Assembly (NCBI RefSeq): GCF_023336755.1
Contig: NZ_JALZWP010000002.1
Span: forward strand, 310,001-374,000
Reading direction: 5' to 3'
DNA: 64,000 nt
From: Roseinatronobacter domitianus
Lineage (GTDB): Bacteria; Pseudomonadota; Alphaproteobacteria; Rhodobacterales; Rhodobacteraceae
Of this stretch, positions 49,301 through 56,779 are shown in pieces (the first letter of the stretch is position 1; every line of letters begins with the position of its first letter). The notes beneath the pieces are model-generated. The model was not told the DNA's origin and made no database searches. It saw nothing but the letters and a program-made list of their open reading frames with translations. The translations under genes and the position numbers were made by a program.

Positions 49301-52300
49301 GTGGTGCTGGCCGGCGCGGCGCAGATTTCTTCCAGCAACATGTCTGGCGTTGCGGTTCCGTCAATATCCAGCGTCGCGCAGGTCAGGCCCACAATTTCAC
49401 GCGGGGCGACGCGGGCAGGACCAGCGATCGTGGCTTTTTCCGGGTAGCGCAGCGCCTCGCCCTCCAAAGCCTGCGCGCCATTGGTGAACACAACCATATG
49501 CACTGGCTGCGGCAGGGTTTCGCTTTGCATGGCCTGCGCGAGGAACATCAGCGCGTAAAACCCTTGTTCAATATTGCGGTGCAAGAAGCTGGAACCGGGG
49601 CGGAAGCGTTCTTTCCCCGTCACCAGCCAGAAATGCGCGATGCGCGTGGGCGCGGTGCCGCTGGCGATCAGATCGGCCAGCAGGCGGGCATAGGCCTCGC
49701 GCCCGTGTTCCGGGGCGAGGGTGAAGGACGTGTCTGATTTGCGCGCATAGGTATCGCCCGCGCGCACTTCGATCACCTTGTGACCGGCGCGGCGCAAACG
49801 GTCCATGACCGGGGCGGCGGTGCCGTCCTCGTCGGCAAAGACCAACCATGTTTGCGGGTCCGTCCCCAGATCCGTGCTTACGTCAATTTCGCAATCGGCA
49901 TAGGCAGGCTTCCACGCGATCCTGGTGCCCCATTTGGAAATATCGTCAATGCGTTCCAGCGCCGGGGCGGCCTCGACCGTCGTTTGGCCCGGTTCGATGA
50001 AATAGCGCGCGCGTTGGAAGGCATATGTGGGCAGTTCCACGCGGTGGCGCTTGGCGTCGCCCCAGATTTGCGCCCAATCAAAACTGCCACCCAGCGCCCA
50101 GATTCGCGCCAGAACGCCCAGATGATACAGGTCATCTGCGATCTCTTCTTCCGGGTGGCGCAGCGCGGCCAGCACCTGTTGCCCCGGCACGGCACCATGC
50201 ATGCGGGCAAGCGAGGACAGCGCCTTGCCCGGACCCATTTCAAGGTAAATCCGGTTCGGAACCGCGCTGAGTTTGCCAATGCAATCGGCAAAGCGCACGG
50301 TGTTGCGCAGGTGCTGCACCCAGTAATCCGGGTCGGTGGCTTGCGCGTCGGTCAATTCCTGCCCGGTGCGGTTTGAAATGATGGGCAAACGCGGCGCGTT
50401 TAGCGGGATCGACCGCAGATAAGCGCCGAATTCGGCCAAGATCGGCTCCAGCATCCGGCTATGCGCGGCAATGTCGATGGCGATACGCGTGGCCTCGACC
50501 TCCTCCACAGCGAGCTGCGCTTGCAGACGGTCCAATGCGGCTTGCGGGCCGGAGACAACCGTCAGTTCCGGCGCATTTACCGATGCGATGTCATGGTCTT
50601 CATCCAGATAGGGTTGCAGCGCGTCGAGTGACAAGGGCACCGACAGCATCCCGCCCGCAGGCACCGTGTCGAACAACCGCCCGCGCAGGTGGACAAGGCC
50701 GATGCAGTCTTCGAACGACATGACACCGGCCAAGCATGCGGCGGTGTTTTCGCCCATGGAATGGCCGACCAGAACCGAGGGTTCCACCCCCCAGCCCATG
50801 AACATCTGCGCCAAAGCGTATTCGGTAATCATGATAAGCGGCAGTTGCACAGACGGCTTGGTCAGCGCCGCATTCGCCGCCGCCTCTGCGCCCTTTTCGG
50901 GCAACCACAGCGCGCGCAGGTCATAGTCCAGCTTGGGTTGCAGGTGGTCCAGGCCACGGTCCATCCATTCGGCAAAGACCGGTTCGGTTTCATACAATTC
51001 CCGCGCCATGCCCGCGTATTGCGCACCGCCGCCGGGGAACATGAACACCATGTCGGGCCGGTCGAGAGCTGAATGGGTGAACACGCGGCGCGGGTTGTCC
51101 TGTTCCAGCAGGTCGGCGGCTTCCGCATGGGTTTCCGCCACGACCACGCGGCGCTGGTCCAGTTCGGTGCGCCCCTCTTTCAACGTAAAGGCCACATCGG
51201 CCAAGGGCTGCTCGGAGTGCGCGCGCAGATGGGCTGCCAAGCGCGCTGCGTTCGCGGCGAGCGCGGTTTTGGATTTGGCCGAGAGCGTCATTATCTGGAA
51301 GGGCCAATCGCTTTCGTCCGACGGTCCGCGCGCCGGCGCTTCTTCCAGCACGACATGCGCGTTGGTGCCGCCAACACCAAGGCTGTTGACGCCAGCGCGC
51401 AAGGGGCCATCCGCCTGCCATGGGGTAAGCGTGTCGTTCACCACGAAGGGCGAATGTTCGAAATCAATGGCGGGGTTCGGGGCCTCATACCCCAAGGAGG
51501 GCGGCAATTCGCGGTGGCGCAGGGCTTGCACGACCTTGATGATGCTTGCGACCCCTGCCGCCGTGTCCAGATGCCCGATATTGGTTTTCACAGACCCGAT
51601 GCGGCAAAACCCTGCCTTGTCGCTAGCGAATGCTTCCGTCAGTGCGGCCACTTCGATCGGGTCGCCCAGATAGGTGCCGGTGCCGTGGCACTCGACGTAA
51701 GTTATACTTTCCGACGATACGCCCGCAATCTGGTGCGCCTCTGCAATCGCCTGCGCCTGCCCTTCGACCGAGGGGGCCAGATAGCCCGCTTTCTGCGCGC
51801 CGTCATTGTTGATGGCCGTGCCTTTGATAACGGCGATGATGCGGTCGCCATCGGCCAGCGCATCGGACAGACGGCGCAGCACCACCGCGCCCGCACCAGA
51901 GCCAAACACCGTGCCTTGCGCGCGATGGTCGAAAGCGTGGCATTCGCCATCGGGCGAGAGGATCTCGTTTTCCTTATGCAGGTAGCCGCGCGCTTGCGGC
52001 AGTTCTATCGTCACGCCCCCCGCCAGCGCCATGTCGCATTCGCCCGTTAGTAGCGCATTCACCGCGTAATGCACCGCCACCAGAGAGGTCGAGCAGGCTG
52101 TCTGCACGTTCACCGATGGCCCGTGCAGGTCCAGAATATGGCTGACGCGGGTTGTCAGGAAATCCTTGTCATTGCCGGTGTGGCGCAGCAGGAACATGCC
52201 CACATCATCGACCAGATGCGGGTTGGAACAGATGTTGAAATAGAAATAGCTGCCCATGCCGCAGCCGGAAAACACGCCGACCTTGCCTTTTTCACCGCGC

Positions 52301-52641
52301 GGCGGGTGGCCTGCATTCTCAAACGCTTCCCACGCGACTTCCAGAAACTGGCGGTGTTGGGGGTCTAGAATTGCGGCCTCTTTCGGGGAAAAGCCGAACA
52401 GGTCGGGGTCGAAATCGGCAAAACCCTCCAGCGGTGCGGCAAAGGGCACATAGTTGGGCTTGCGCAGCATGGCGGCAGATTCGCCCGCGTCCAGCAGGTC
52501 TTGCTCTGACATCTTGCGGATAGACGACCGCCCGGCGCGCAGATTGTCCCAGAATTCCGCCACCGACGCGGCGCCGGGCAAATGCGCGGCCATGCCGATA
52601 ATGGCAATGTCATTCTCGTTGGAAATCTGCTCGTTACTCAT
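46309..52641 (-). CDS. Type I polyketide synthase, KS-AT-KR-DH-ACP-TE
   Basis: 2110 residues. Ketosynthase ~12-435 (C183 in TACSTS, H319 in VECHGTGT, H357 in NIGHLDT); acyltransferase ~530-830 (GHSMG, S628; AAHS at the specificity position); ketoreductase with an N-terminal structural half ~905-1130 and catalytic half 1142-1340 (TGGFGGIG, Y1308); dehydratase ~1385-1650 (DQHRTRDGAAILPGTGYL; HPALMD with D1564); ACP (LGGHS, S1775); thioesterase ~1848-2095 (GFSGGG, S1923). The dehydratase follows the ketoreductase, the reverse of the usual order. The predicted chemistry is one extension to an alpha,beta-unsaturated product released by the TE. Overlaps both neighbours by four bases. Confidence 0.94.
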   Translation of the reverse strand: MSNEQISNENDIAIIGMAAHLPGAASVAEFWDNLRAGRSSIRKMSEQDLLDAGESAAMLRKPNYVPFAAPLEGFADFDPDLFGFSPKEAAILDPQHRQFLEVAWEAFENAGHPPRGEKGKVGVFSGCGMGSYFYFNICSNPHLVDDVGMFLLRHTGNDKDFLTTRVSHILDLHGPSVNVQTACSTSLVAVHYAVNALLTGECDMALAGGVTIELPQARGYLHKENEILSPDGECHAFDHRAQGTVFGSGAGAVVLRRLSDALADGDRIIAVIKGTAINNDGAQKAGYLAPSVEGQAQAIAEAHQIAGVSSESITYVECHGTGTYLGDPIEVAALTEAFASDKAGFCRIGSVKTNIGHLDTAAGVASIIKVVQALRHRELPPSLGYEAPNPAIDFEHSPFVVNDTLTPWQADGPLRAGVNSLGVGGTNAHVVLEEAPARGPSDESDWPFQIMTLSAKSKTALAANAARLAAHLRAHSEQPLADVAFTLKEGRTELDQRRVVVAETHAEAADLLEQDNPRRVFTHSALDRPDMVFMFPGGGAQYAGMARELYETEPVFAEWMDRGLDHLQPKLDYDLRALWLPEKGAEAAANAALTKPSVQLPLIMITEYALAQMFMGWGVEPSVLVGHSMGENTAACLAGVMSFEDCIGLVHLRGRLFDTVPAGGMLSVPLSLDALQPYLDEDHDIASVNAPELTVVSGPQAALDRLQAQLAVEEVEATRIAIDIAAHSRMLEPILAEFGAYLRSIPLNAPRLPIISNRTGQELTDAQATDPDYWVQHLRNTVRFADCIGKLSAVPNRIYLEMGPGKALSSLARMHGAVPGQQVLAALRHPEEEIADDLYHLGVLARIWALGGSFDWAQIWGDAKRHRVELPTYAFQRARYFIEPGQTTVEAAPALERIDDISKWGTRIAWKPAYADCEIDVSTDLGTDPQTWLVFADEDGTAAPVMDRLRRAGHKVIEVRAGDTYARKSDTSFTLAPEHGREAYARLLADLIASGTAPTRIAHFWLVTGKERFRPGSSFLHRNIEQGFYALMFLAQAMQSETLPQPVHMVVFTNGAQALEGEALRYPEKATIAGPARVAPREIVGLTCATLDIDGTATPDMLLEEICAAPASTTALLRAGKRYGQVLRPAPLPDAVPDMPDGAHWVITGGFGGIGLSLAEDLITRFKAKITLIARTPLPDRTDWAAWQASHGPADTTTRRILAVERLEALGGHVHVAGADVCNIDQMRNALAAAQAAHGAPYGLIHAAGHMADAPMLAKSTGDVEEVFAPKLHGLRVLDSLLPDGSLQVMALFSSSSTLTAPVGQVDYVAANEYLNAFARSRVGGKTRVIALDWGIWAEAGMAADAMAQRLGQTPSAPASPCPQPLYDEMGFDPAGNRRLTLALESGHWLVDQHRTRDGAAILPGTGYLDLAAQALRAQGETAPFELRDLYFFRALGVADGSTRKLRATLARSPEGYDFALRSDVMHGGSEGFVLNAQAQITLLDNQARPAPIDPAAIAARCPDVTTGAGLASPQEAHLAFGPRWRVLNRMAYGNSEGLADLALPDAFVGDLEVGHILHPALMDLATGWAMGLIPGYNGVNLWVPLSYGSVRVWADLPQHIISHARLRGDSDPGFASFDITLATPDGSVVAEITRFTIKRLAQGSFADAAPIRAAEVERDAIANTNLSPAEERLRDMLALGITPTEGAAAFLRALATGVSPIVVSSIDPKALIAQVTAEANAPATEGGFERPDLGTDYIAPRNDVERTLTGIWQNLLGIDEIGVEDSFFDLGGHSLIAVRLFAQIKKAYGVDFPISVLFEAPTIAACAAMVAEQTGASLESAVGDNVVQMPKRRRFKHLVPMHDGEGGTKPPFFLVAGMFGNVLNLRHLATLAGRDRPFYGLQARGLFGGEAPHDRIEDAAADYIAEIRQVQPHGPYTLGGFSGGGITAYEMARQLKAAGEAVDMVVLLDSPLPVRPDPSALDRAYIKIAELRRKGPKYLSEWWQARAEWKRKQASAPEQASEDAFHNAEIEAAFLRAAAAYEVQPWSGRLVLFRPPLDKHWKVSGGQWLNHDRDFVYHDNNWTQYAPALEVYEVPGDHDSMVLEPNVRVLAAKLQTLLPDLPCCTEAAE

Positions 52642-54146
52642 GACAGTTGATCCTGTTCGGGATTAAAACGGTCCGGTCTTTGCCGGGGTTGTGCAGTGGC
52701 CAGAAGGGTCCGGCGGGTGCTGGACTGGCGCAATTTGTCGATCCGGGCGGTGCGCGTGCGCTCGGCCTGCAACTCTGCATGGCCCAGAAGCGCACCCGCC
52801 AGCAGCCAGGTGAAGGGGATCAGCGTGGCATTCGGCAGCAGATCGACCACGTTAGCCCCCAGCAGCAGCGCCAAAAGCCCAACCTGCGCGGGGATTTGCG
52901 TGTTCGGCACCTGACGATACCGCCACCATAGCGCAAGCAGCGGCAGGCAGAGCAGACCGAAGGTGGCAATATAGCCCAGCCAGCCGGCTTGCCCGATGGT
53001 GATAATCCACTGGCCGTCAGAAATGGTCAGCGCCTCTCCGGTTTCGGGATCGTAGACCAGGTTGCGACCCCAAGCGCCCCAGCCGAACAAGGGTTTGTCG
53101 GCGGCGCGTTCCAGCAGGATATCCTCGTTCGTAAAACGGTAAGCGAGAGATTCCGCGCGGTCGGGGCTTAGCCCGGCGATGAACCGCACCAGCGCATCGG
53201 CTGGCACAATGCCAGAGCCGCGCAACAGCGGATAGGCCATGGCCGTCAATGCCATCAGTGCGGCGATGCGCAACTGCATGCGCGGGCCGAAAAACAGCAC
53301 CAGCGGGGCCACCACCAACGCCAGCGCCCATGGGCCGACACTGCGGCATAGAACCAGCATCAGGCCTAGCCAGATTGCAATCATGATCGCGCGCGTGCGC
53401 TCTTCCGGACCAGCTTGCCGAGCCTGCAACAGGGCAGAGGCAAAGCACATCATGGCAAAGAACGCGACCCAAAGACCGTGCGGCATGAACACATAGGGCC
53501 GGAAACCGCCAAACCGGATCGCCTGCCCGTAATCATGCTGAATGAATCCATAGACCATGCGGTGCAGTTCCGGCCCGATCGCGTTTTCGATCACGATTGG
53601 GACCGAATAGATCAGCCCGGCCACGACCAGCGCGCGCGGAAGTTCCGCCAACGCGCGTTCATGCGCCAGCAAGCTGCGCGCCAGAAAGAAAGGCAGCATG
53701 AAGATGATTTGCGCCACCACAACCGAAAGCGAGTCGTAAAGCCGCAACCCCGGAATGGTCGCGTTCGCAGGCGAGAATATTCCCATCCATGTGGTGTGGT
53801 CCGATGTGACCAGCCCAAAGCGCAACGGCTCTGTATTGGTAAATACGGTAAAGGCGGGGGACAGGACGAACAGCACCAGCAACACGCGCGCCAGCAGGTT
53901 CTGCGGCACGACCACGACGCGCTCGCGGACAAGCGCCAGGCAAACCACGAAGGCGGTGACATTGGGGATCAGCACTTTGTCCAGATCCGGCAGCAGCGGC
54001 AGCCCGATCTGGGTGATCTGCGGCAATGCCATGTAGCCGCCAAGGATGGACCAGATGAACGCCCGCTCGACCGGCATGCGCTTGAACATGATTAAAATGA
54101 CCAGAGGCCATGTCAGAAGTGCAAGATATGCGACTGCGTTGCCCAT
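52638..54146 (-). CDS. O-antigen polymerase/ligase-like membrane protein (Wzy/WaaL type)
   Basis: 502 residues with about 10-12 hydrophobic helices and a large central hydrophilic loop, the topology of Wzy polymerases and O-antigen ligases. The segment VLLVLFVLSPAFTVFTN and a late YIATFGLLCLPLLALWWRY fit the family. Its C-terminal tail is basic. It overlaps the PKS start by four bases and follows the chain-length protein gene by eight. In this operon it might polymerise or transfer a glycan or glycan-polyketide unit. The specific activity cannot be predicted. Confidence 0.78.
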   Translation of the reverse strand: MGNAVAYLALLTWPLVILIMFKRMPVERAFIWSILGGYMALPQITQIGLPLLPDLDKVLIPNVTAFVVCLALVRERVVVVPQNLLARVLLVLFVLSPAFTVFTNTEPLRFGLVTSDHTTWMGIFSPANATIPGLRLYDSLSVVVAQIIFMLPFFLARSLLAHERALAELPRALVVAGLIYSVPIVIENAIGPELHRMVYGFIQHDYGQAIRFGGFRPYVFMPHGLWVAFFAMMCFASALLQARQAGPEERTRAIMIAIWLGLMLVLCRSVGPWALALVVAPLVLFFGPRMQLRIAALMALTAMAYPLLRGSGIVPADALVRFIAGLSPDRAESLAYRFTNEDILLERAADKPLFGWGAWGRNLVYDPETGEALTISDGQWIITIGQAGWLGYIATFGLLCLPLLALWWRYRQVPNTQIPAQVGLLALLLGANVVDLLPNATLIPFTWLLAGALLGHAELQAERTRTARIDKLRQSSTRRTLLATAQPRQRPDRFNPEQDQLS

Positions 54147-54154
54147 ACTGCCCC

Positions 54155-55519
54155 TCAGCCGCCCAGACGCATCATGACCAGCGCCAGCAAGGTCAGGCCT
54201 ACCAGCGCGCCACCTGCGGCCCAGCCAATGCTGCGACGGCGTCGTTCAGCAGGAAGTTCCAGCTTGGGAATGACCAGCACAGGCTGCATCCCCAACTCGC
54301 GTTCAACTTGGCTTGCGCTGCGCAAGGCTGGGTTTAGCCATTCGATGGCATAAGACAGCATCAGCCCCAGAAACAGGCCCGCGGCCAGACCCATCACAAC
54401 GATGGACGCGCGCGACCGTGAGGAGGGGTAATCCGCGGGCAGCGCGGGTTCCAGCATATTGAAGCGTTCGAAGTTCTGATCGTCATCCAGTTGTTCGCCC
54501 AGCGACGCGTTCAGACGCCGTTCGGCAATTTCATTGGCCTGTTCGCGCAGTTGAAATTCGCGCCGCTCCAATGCGTCCAGTTGAAACGCGATTTGCGGGG
54601 CGGCGCGGGCCAAGCGTTCCAGTTCTGCCGATTGCTGCCGCAATTGGTCAAGCTCGCGGCGCGCTGCCTCCAGCTCTTCCTGCGCGGCGTTCAGGCGGCG
54701 CTGTTCGGTGGCACGCAGCCGGCTTTGGCCTTGCAGCGTGGCAATTTCGTTCTCCAAGCCAGCAATTTCACGGTCGGCGCGTAGCAAATCCTCGCGGATG
54801 ACGGTTTGCTCGGCGCGGCGATCTTCCATCGCGTCGGGCAACAGTTCGAAATTCTCGGATTTGAAGGCCACAATCTCGGCCGCGACTGCTTCGATCTCTT
54901 GGCGGATGCGGTCTTCCTGACGGGCGAAAAAGTCGATCGCCTCGCGCACATTGCCAGCCACGGCCGAGGCGTTTTCTTGCACGATGGCCCCGGCCAACTC
55001 ATTGGCCAGATCGGCGGCGACCTGTGCATCGCCTGCTTCGGTCATGACCCGCACAAGCGACACGATGGCATCTGTCGCGAAGGCTTCGGTTACGCTGACC
55101 GTCAGGGTGCGCGAGCGGTTTTCGCTAGTAACATCGGTGCCCAGCGCGGCCCGTTCGCGGATTGCGGCGACAACTTCAAACCGGATCGATTCGCGCATCC
55201 CAACGACACGCTCTTGCGGGGTCAGGCCGGGGAGCATGTCGTATTTGTCGGCAAGTATCAGCAGATTGTCGCGTGACATCAGCCGTTGCTCTACAGAGGC
55301 CAGCCGCCGCGCTGCGCTGGACGGCACGGCCGCCGAGGTCACGTCGCTGCCAACGCTTGGCCCTTGGACCTGAATCACCGCCTGGCTTTCGTAGCTATGT
55401 TCGGAACTGAGCGCGAAGAAGATCGCGCCGACCGTGGCGATAAACGCCGTGGCCGCGATCAGTGCCGCCCGCCGCGAAAGGAAGCCGAAAAGCTCGCCAA
55501 GTGTCTGGATCGGGCCCAT
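54155..55519 (-). CDS. Chain-length determinant (Wzz/GumC-like) protein
   Basis: 454 residues. One N-terminal membrane helix (ALIAATAFIATVGAIFFALS) is followed by a Wzz domain and a long coiled coil (~190-345, with many Glu/Arg heptads such as EEARRELDQLRQQSAELERL). Two C-terminal hydrophobic stretches follow (SIVVMGLAAGLFLGLMLSYA and WAAGGALVGLTLLALVMM). There is no fused kinase domain. A separate BY-kinase-like gene lies immediately upstream. These proteins control chain length or export of polysaccharides. Confidence 0.88.
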   Translation of the reverse strand: MGPIQTLGELFGFLSRRAALIAATAFIATVGAIFFALSSEHSYESQAVIQVQGPSVGSDVTSAAVPSSAARRLASVEQRLMSRDNLLILADKYDMLPGLTPQERVVGMRESIRFEVVAAIRERAALGTDVTSENRSRTLTVSVTEAFATDAIVSLVRVMTEAGDAQVAADLANELAGAIVQENASAVAGNVREAIDFFARQEDRIRQEIEAVAAEIVAFKSENFELLPDAMEDRRAEQTVIREDLLRADREIAGLENEIATLQGQSRLRATEQRRLNAAQEELEAARRELDQLRQQSAELERLARAAPQIAFQLDALERREFQLREQANEIAERRLNASLGEQLDDDQNFERFNMLEPALPADYPSSRSRASIVVMGLAAGLFLGLMLSYAIEWLNPALRSASQVERELGMQPVLVIPKLELPAERRRRSIGWAAGGALVGLTLLALVMMRLGG

Positions 55520-55535
55520 CGGTGCCGCCCCTTTC

Positions 55536-56423
55536 TTAACTGCGCTTGGCGTTGCTACGCGCCGCGCTTGTGTTCTGATTCAGGATTACGCCCAGAAAAT
55601 CGGATTTTTCGGCCAGCAAACGCTCGCATTGGGTGATGTCGGCGGCTGTGGTGGTGTTGCTGTCGGCCACCAGCAGCGTTGCGCCCATTTGCGGCAGAAT
55701 GGTCATGGCGGCGTCGCCTTCCAGCAGCGGCGGCAGGTCGCAGATTACCAGTTGCGGGACGAGTTCTGCGGTCAGTTCGTCCAGCATTTCTGCCAGTTCC
55801 TGTGCCGAGATGGATTTGCTCAGCAGGTCCGGGCTGTCACTTGGGGCACCCAGGCCAACCGCGACCCGGCTGGTGATCTTGACCAGATGGTCATGCGGGC
55901 TGGCCGCGCCAGAGATCATGGCATCCATCGGGCCGGGGCTTTGCAATTCGAAAAAGCGGTGCAAGGCCGGTGCGCCCACGTTCAGGTCCAACGCCAGAAC
56001 ACGCTGTTCGTTGCGACGTGCGAAACTGGCCAGAAGCCCGGCGGTTACGAAGCTGGTGCCGCAGCCATTATGCGGCGCGGTGATCGCAAGAGTGCGCAAG
56101 CGCCTATCGGCAAAGGTTTGGGAAAGCTGGGTGCGCAACACGTCGAATAGCCCGGCGATTTCGGGTGAACGCGCCTGCTTGTTGAACTGGGTCATCGCGG
56201 AATTCGGCGCGGGGTCGCGGGTAAAGCTTTGCAGGCTGTCCCATTCTGCTTCAACCTGCGCCAAACGCTGCGGAGAAAGCCCGCGGGCCCCGTCGCGCCG
56301 TAACTCCCGGTGGCCGGAAAGCGCAAGGCTGCGCGGCTGATGCACGGCACCACCGCCCGCCCGTTTCGGGCCGGGTGTGGGCGCAGAGCCCAGAAGCTTT
56401 TCTAGCCGTGTTGTATCCACCAT
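55536..56423 (-). CDS. BY-kinase-like (CpsD/CapB) ATPase with degenerate active site
   Basis: 295 residues. The C-terminal half (~85-285) has the MinD/BY-kinase fold: LFDVLRTQLSQTF, a P-loop position APHNGCGTSFV (116-126), Walker A' VLALDLNVGAPALHRFF and Walker B QLVICDLPPLLEGDAA. The P-loop lysine is replaced by threonine (T123 in GCGTS), and the protein contains no tyrosine at all, so the usual C-terminal Tyr cluster is absent. It is the first gene of the operon, 16 bp ahead of the chain-length protein gene. It is probably a structural or regulatory partner of Wzz rather than an active tyrosine kinase. Confidence 0.85.
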   Translation of the reverse strand: MVDTTRLEKLLGSAPTPGPKRAGGGAVHQPRSLALSGHRELRRDGARGLSPQRLAQVEAEWDSLQSFTRDPAPNSAMTQFNKQARSPEIAGLFDVLRTQLSQTFADRRLRTLAITAPHNGCGTSFVTAGLLASFARRNEQRVLALDLNVGAPALHRFFELQSPGPMDAMISGAASPHDHLVKITSRVAVGLGAPSDSPDLLSKSISAQELAEMLDELTAELVPQLVICDLPPLLEGDAAMTILPQMGATLLVADSNTTTAADITQCERLLAEKSDFLGVILNQNTSAARSNAKRS

Positions 56424-56563
56424 GACGGTGCGCGCCTCGCTGTCTGTTCGACCGGACCATTGTTTCCGTTCTGAACTTATTAACAGCTATTCAAGCGGTT
56501 TGACGACGATATTACGGCAAAACCAAGGCGCGGCACCCTCAAGATCTCTTCAGCGGCGCGTGT

Positions 56564-56779
56564 TCAGGCGTCCGCAGGGGGGTGTGAAGCAGTTTCGCGC
56601 GCGGCTTGCAGGGCGGCATTCAATACATCGCGTGACCCGATATGATTGGCCAGAATCAGCACCAGCCTTGCTGTCAGGGCATCACTTTCTGCCTTGGTTA
56701 ACCCCTCATGCACAGCCATCAGGTCGGCATAGAACCCGTCCGGGTCGCTTAAGTTGCGGTGCAGGATCAGGTCAGGCAT
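56564..56779 (-). CDS. DUF2783-type small protein
   Basis: 71 residues from ATG 56779 (MPDLILHRNLSDPDG). It contains FYADLMAVHEGLTKAESDALTARLVLILANHIGS, a pattern I recognise from the DUF2783 family found next to FAD monooxygenases in aromatic-degradation operons. Its start overlaps the stop of the upstream FAD monooxygenase by eight bases. Its function is unknown, possibly as an accessory subunit. The region 56424-56563 downstream is non-coding and would hold the promoter of the exopolysaccharide/PKS operon. Confidence 0.72.
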   Translation of the reverse strand: MPDLILHRNLSDPDGFYADLMAVHEGLTKAESDALTARLVLILANHIGSRDVLNAALQAARETASHPPADA

